Positions 6,932-7,926 of a stretch of DNA of 7,926 nucleotides are shown one piece after another. The DNA comes from JADCCX01 sp031378805 (GTDB taxonomy: Bacteria > Pseudomonadota > Alphaproteobacteria > Rhizobiales > Beijerinckiaceae), in NCBI GenBank assembly GCA_031378805.1, contig JANNEO010000051.1, positions 1-7,926 on the forward strand. Direction: 5' to 3'. Numbering within the stretch: position 1 is the stretch's first letter; each line of letters begins with the position of its first letter. The notes beneath the pieces are model-generated. The model was not told the DNA's origin. It was given only the letters and a program-made list of their open reading frames with translations, and did no database searches. Made by a program: the position numbers and the translations under genes.

Positions 6932-7541
6932 ATCGCAACGGAACTATGGGTCGCCCCGGATTGACGGGCGTTAGGTCACCCGCAGGATCGGTTGAGCGTG
7001 ATGCGGCCGCCACGCGTGGCGCTTCCGACTGCTGCTTGAGGTCAGCCAGCGACTTGTTGGCTTCATCGACATCGGCCTGCGTCAAGGAAAGCTGGCAGCT
7101 CGAAGCGCCACCATCGATCACATAGCGGTCTTCTCCGACGGTTGTTCCCGAACCATTCGGCAGCGTTTCCAGATACACCCGCAACGTGCGATTGTCTTTG
7201 TGCTCACCGCATTGCTGGACGACGACGGGCGATGAGGCGCGCAGTGGAATTTCCAGCGTGACGCCGGTGCTGTTGGAACCCAGTACCGTCGTACCGCGAC
7301 GCTTGGCACGAGCGATGATGGTGTCCTGCACGCGCTTGGGCGAAGCATTGATCACCATGCTGGGACGCGCACCAGCGGCAGCGGGTGGCTGTGCTGGCAC
7401 AACAGGCAATTGCTGTTGCGGCGCGGAGCGTGGTGGCGAACCGCCAAATGGGTTGGAAAACGGGCTGCCACCCGTGTTGCACCCTGCAACAAGCAAGGCT
7501 GCCGCCAACGCTGTCGTTTTGCACATGATTACAGTCTTCAT
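6930..7541 (-). CDS. Putative lipoprotein of unknown function inside the nuo operon
   Basis: A 203-residue protein that I do not recognise as a complex I subunit. Residues 1-21 form a lipoprotein signal peptide: a short basic N region, a hydrophobic stretch ALAAALLVAG, and the lipobox V-A-G-C with the acylated cysteine at residue 21. Asn at the next position gives no Asp-type inner-membrane retention signal. Residues 22-60 are low-complexity and rich in Gly, Pro, Gln and Ala, a likely flexible tether. Residues 61-150 look like a small folded domain: a predicted helix (KRVQDTIIARAKRRG), then strands (TTVLG, GVTLEIPL, PVVVQQC, RTLRVYLETL, DRYVIDGG), and two cysteines at 111 and 149 that could form a disulfide. 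Residues 150-170 may be a helix; the tail is Pro-rich. The start has a strong GAGGAG site five bases upstream. It begins 34 bp after nuoF and ends 12 bp before nuoG, so it is surely co-transcribed. A role in complex I is only inferred from position. Confidence 0.88.
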   Translation of the reverse strand: MKTVIMCKTTALAAALLVAGCNTGGSPFSNPFGGSPPRSAPQQQLPVVPAQPPAAAGARPSMVINASPKRVQDTIIARAKRRGTTVLGSNSTGVTLEIPLRASSPVVVQQCGEHKDNRTLRVYLETLPNGSGTTVGEDRYVIDGGASSCQLSLTQADVDEANKSLADLKQQSEAPRVAAASRSTDPAGDLTPVNPGRPIVPLR

Positions 7542-7546
7542 TTCCG

Positions 7547-7552
7547 CTCCTC
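7547..7552 (-). promoter_or_regulatory. Ribosome-binding site of the lipoprotein gene
   Basis: GAGGAG on the minus strand, five bases before the ATG at 7539-7541. It is the best-matched ribosome site in the window and fixes the start at Met1 rather than at the internal Met6, which would remove most of the basic N region of the signal peptide. Confidence 0.7.
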
Positions 7553-7575
7553 GAAACGTGGCCCCGTCCCGGTCG

Positions 7576-7926
7576 TCACTCTGCCGCCATCATCATCTTA
7601 GCGGGTTCGCCATGCGGGTTTGCCGCATATTGGTCGATCCGCGCCTCGATCTCATAGCGGAAATGGTTGATCAGGCCCTGCACAGGCCACGCCGCCGCAT
7701 CGCCCAAGGCACAGATGGTATGACCTTCCACCTGCTTCGTCACGTCGAGCAGCATGTCGATCTCGCGCTTCTGGGCGCGGCCCTCAGCCATGCGGGTGAG
7801 CACGCGCCACATCCAGCCCGTGCCTTCGCGGCAGGGCGTGCATTGGCCGCAGCTCTCGTGCTTGTAGAAATAGCTGATGCGGGCGATGGCCCGGATGATG
7901 TCGGTCGATTTGTCCATGACGATGAC
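7576..7926 (-). CDS. nuoF: NADH-quinone oxidoreductase subunit F (NuoF), C-terminal part only
   Basis: C-terminal 116 residues of the NADH- and FMN-binding subunit (51-kDa homologue) of the complex I peripheral arm. The frame runs off the right edge of the window, so the NADH and FMN sites are not visible. What is visible is the cluster N3 binding domain: ESCGQCTPCREG, with cysteines encoded at 7849-7851, 7840-7842 and 7831-7833, and the fourth ligand in HTICALGDAAAWPVQG. The methionine encoded at 7915-7917 is internal, since residues V-I-V before it continue the frame in the family pattern. The protein ends MMMAAE, and the stop is at 7576-7578. The lipoprotein gene follows after 34 bp. Full-length family members have about 430 residues, so roughly three quarters lies outside. 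Confidence 0.97.
   Translation of the reverse strand, partial: VIVMDKSTDIIRAIARISYFYKHESCGQCTPCREGTGWMWRVLTRMAEGRAQKREIDMLLDVTKQVEGHTICALGDAAAWPVQGLINHFRYEIEARIDQYAANPHGEPAKMMMAAE

Overview
The window is a stretch of one respiratory operon, read entirely on the minus strand: a NADH:quinone oxidoreductase (complex I, nuo) cluster. In transcription order (right to left) it holds the 3' end of nuoF, a small lipoprotein gene, nuoG, nuoH, nuoI, nuoJ, nuoK and most of nuoL. The window cuts nuoF at its 5' end and nuoL at its 3' end. The rest of the operon (nuoA-E before it, nuoM and nuoN after it) presumably lies outside but cannot be seen.

The protein sequences point to an alphaproteobacterium, most likely Hyphomicrobiales (Rhizobiales). 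The evidence is the mitochondrial-type NuoG of 691 residues without an N7 cluster ligand set, the NuoI, NuoJ and NuoK sequences, the GC-rich coding DNA, and the palindromic intergenic repeats typical of that group. This is judged from memory of the families; no search was run. Genus cannot be assigned.

Layout, left to right: nuoL (1-1989, 3' end missing), nuoK (1995-2306), a 127-bp gap with a diverged inverted repeat, nuoJ (2434-3072), a 203-bp gap packed with six inverted repeats, nuoI (3276-3764), nuoH (3776-4837), nuoG (4842-6917), the lipoprotein gene (6930-7541), and the nuoF 3' end (7576-7926). Apart from the two repeat-filled gaps on either side of nuoJ, genes are 4-34 bp apart, and several Shine-Dalgarno sequences overlap the preceding stop codon. 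This implies one transcript with translational coupling.

The gene products form one machine. NuoF (NADH/FMN, cluster N3) passes electrons to NuoG (clusters N1b, N4, N5) and on to NuoI (N6a, N6b). NuoH forms the quinone chamber with its neighbours, and NuoJ, NuoK and NuoL belong to the proton-pumping membrane arm.

Most of the window is ordinary. The points worth a second look are the uncharacterised secreted lipoprotein between nuoF and nuoG, a histidine-rich insert near the N terminus of NuoL, and the repeat elements that isolate nuoJ from nuoI and nuoK, one of which overlaps a possible nuoJ ribosome-binding site. I see no defence system, CRISPR array, transposase gene, tRNA or rRNA.
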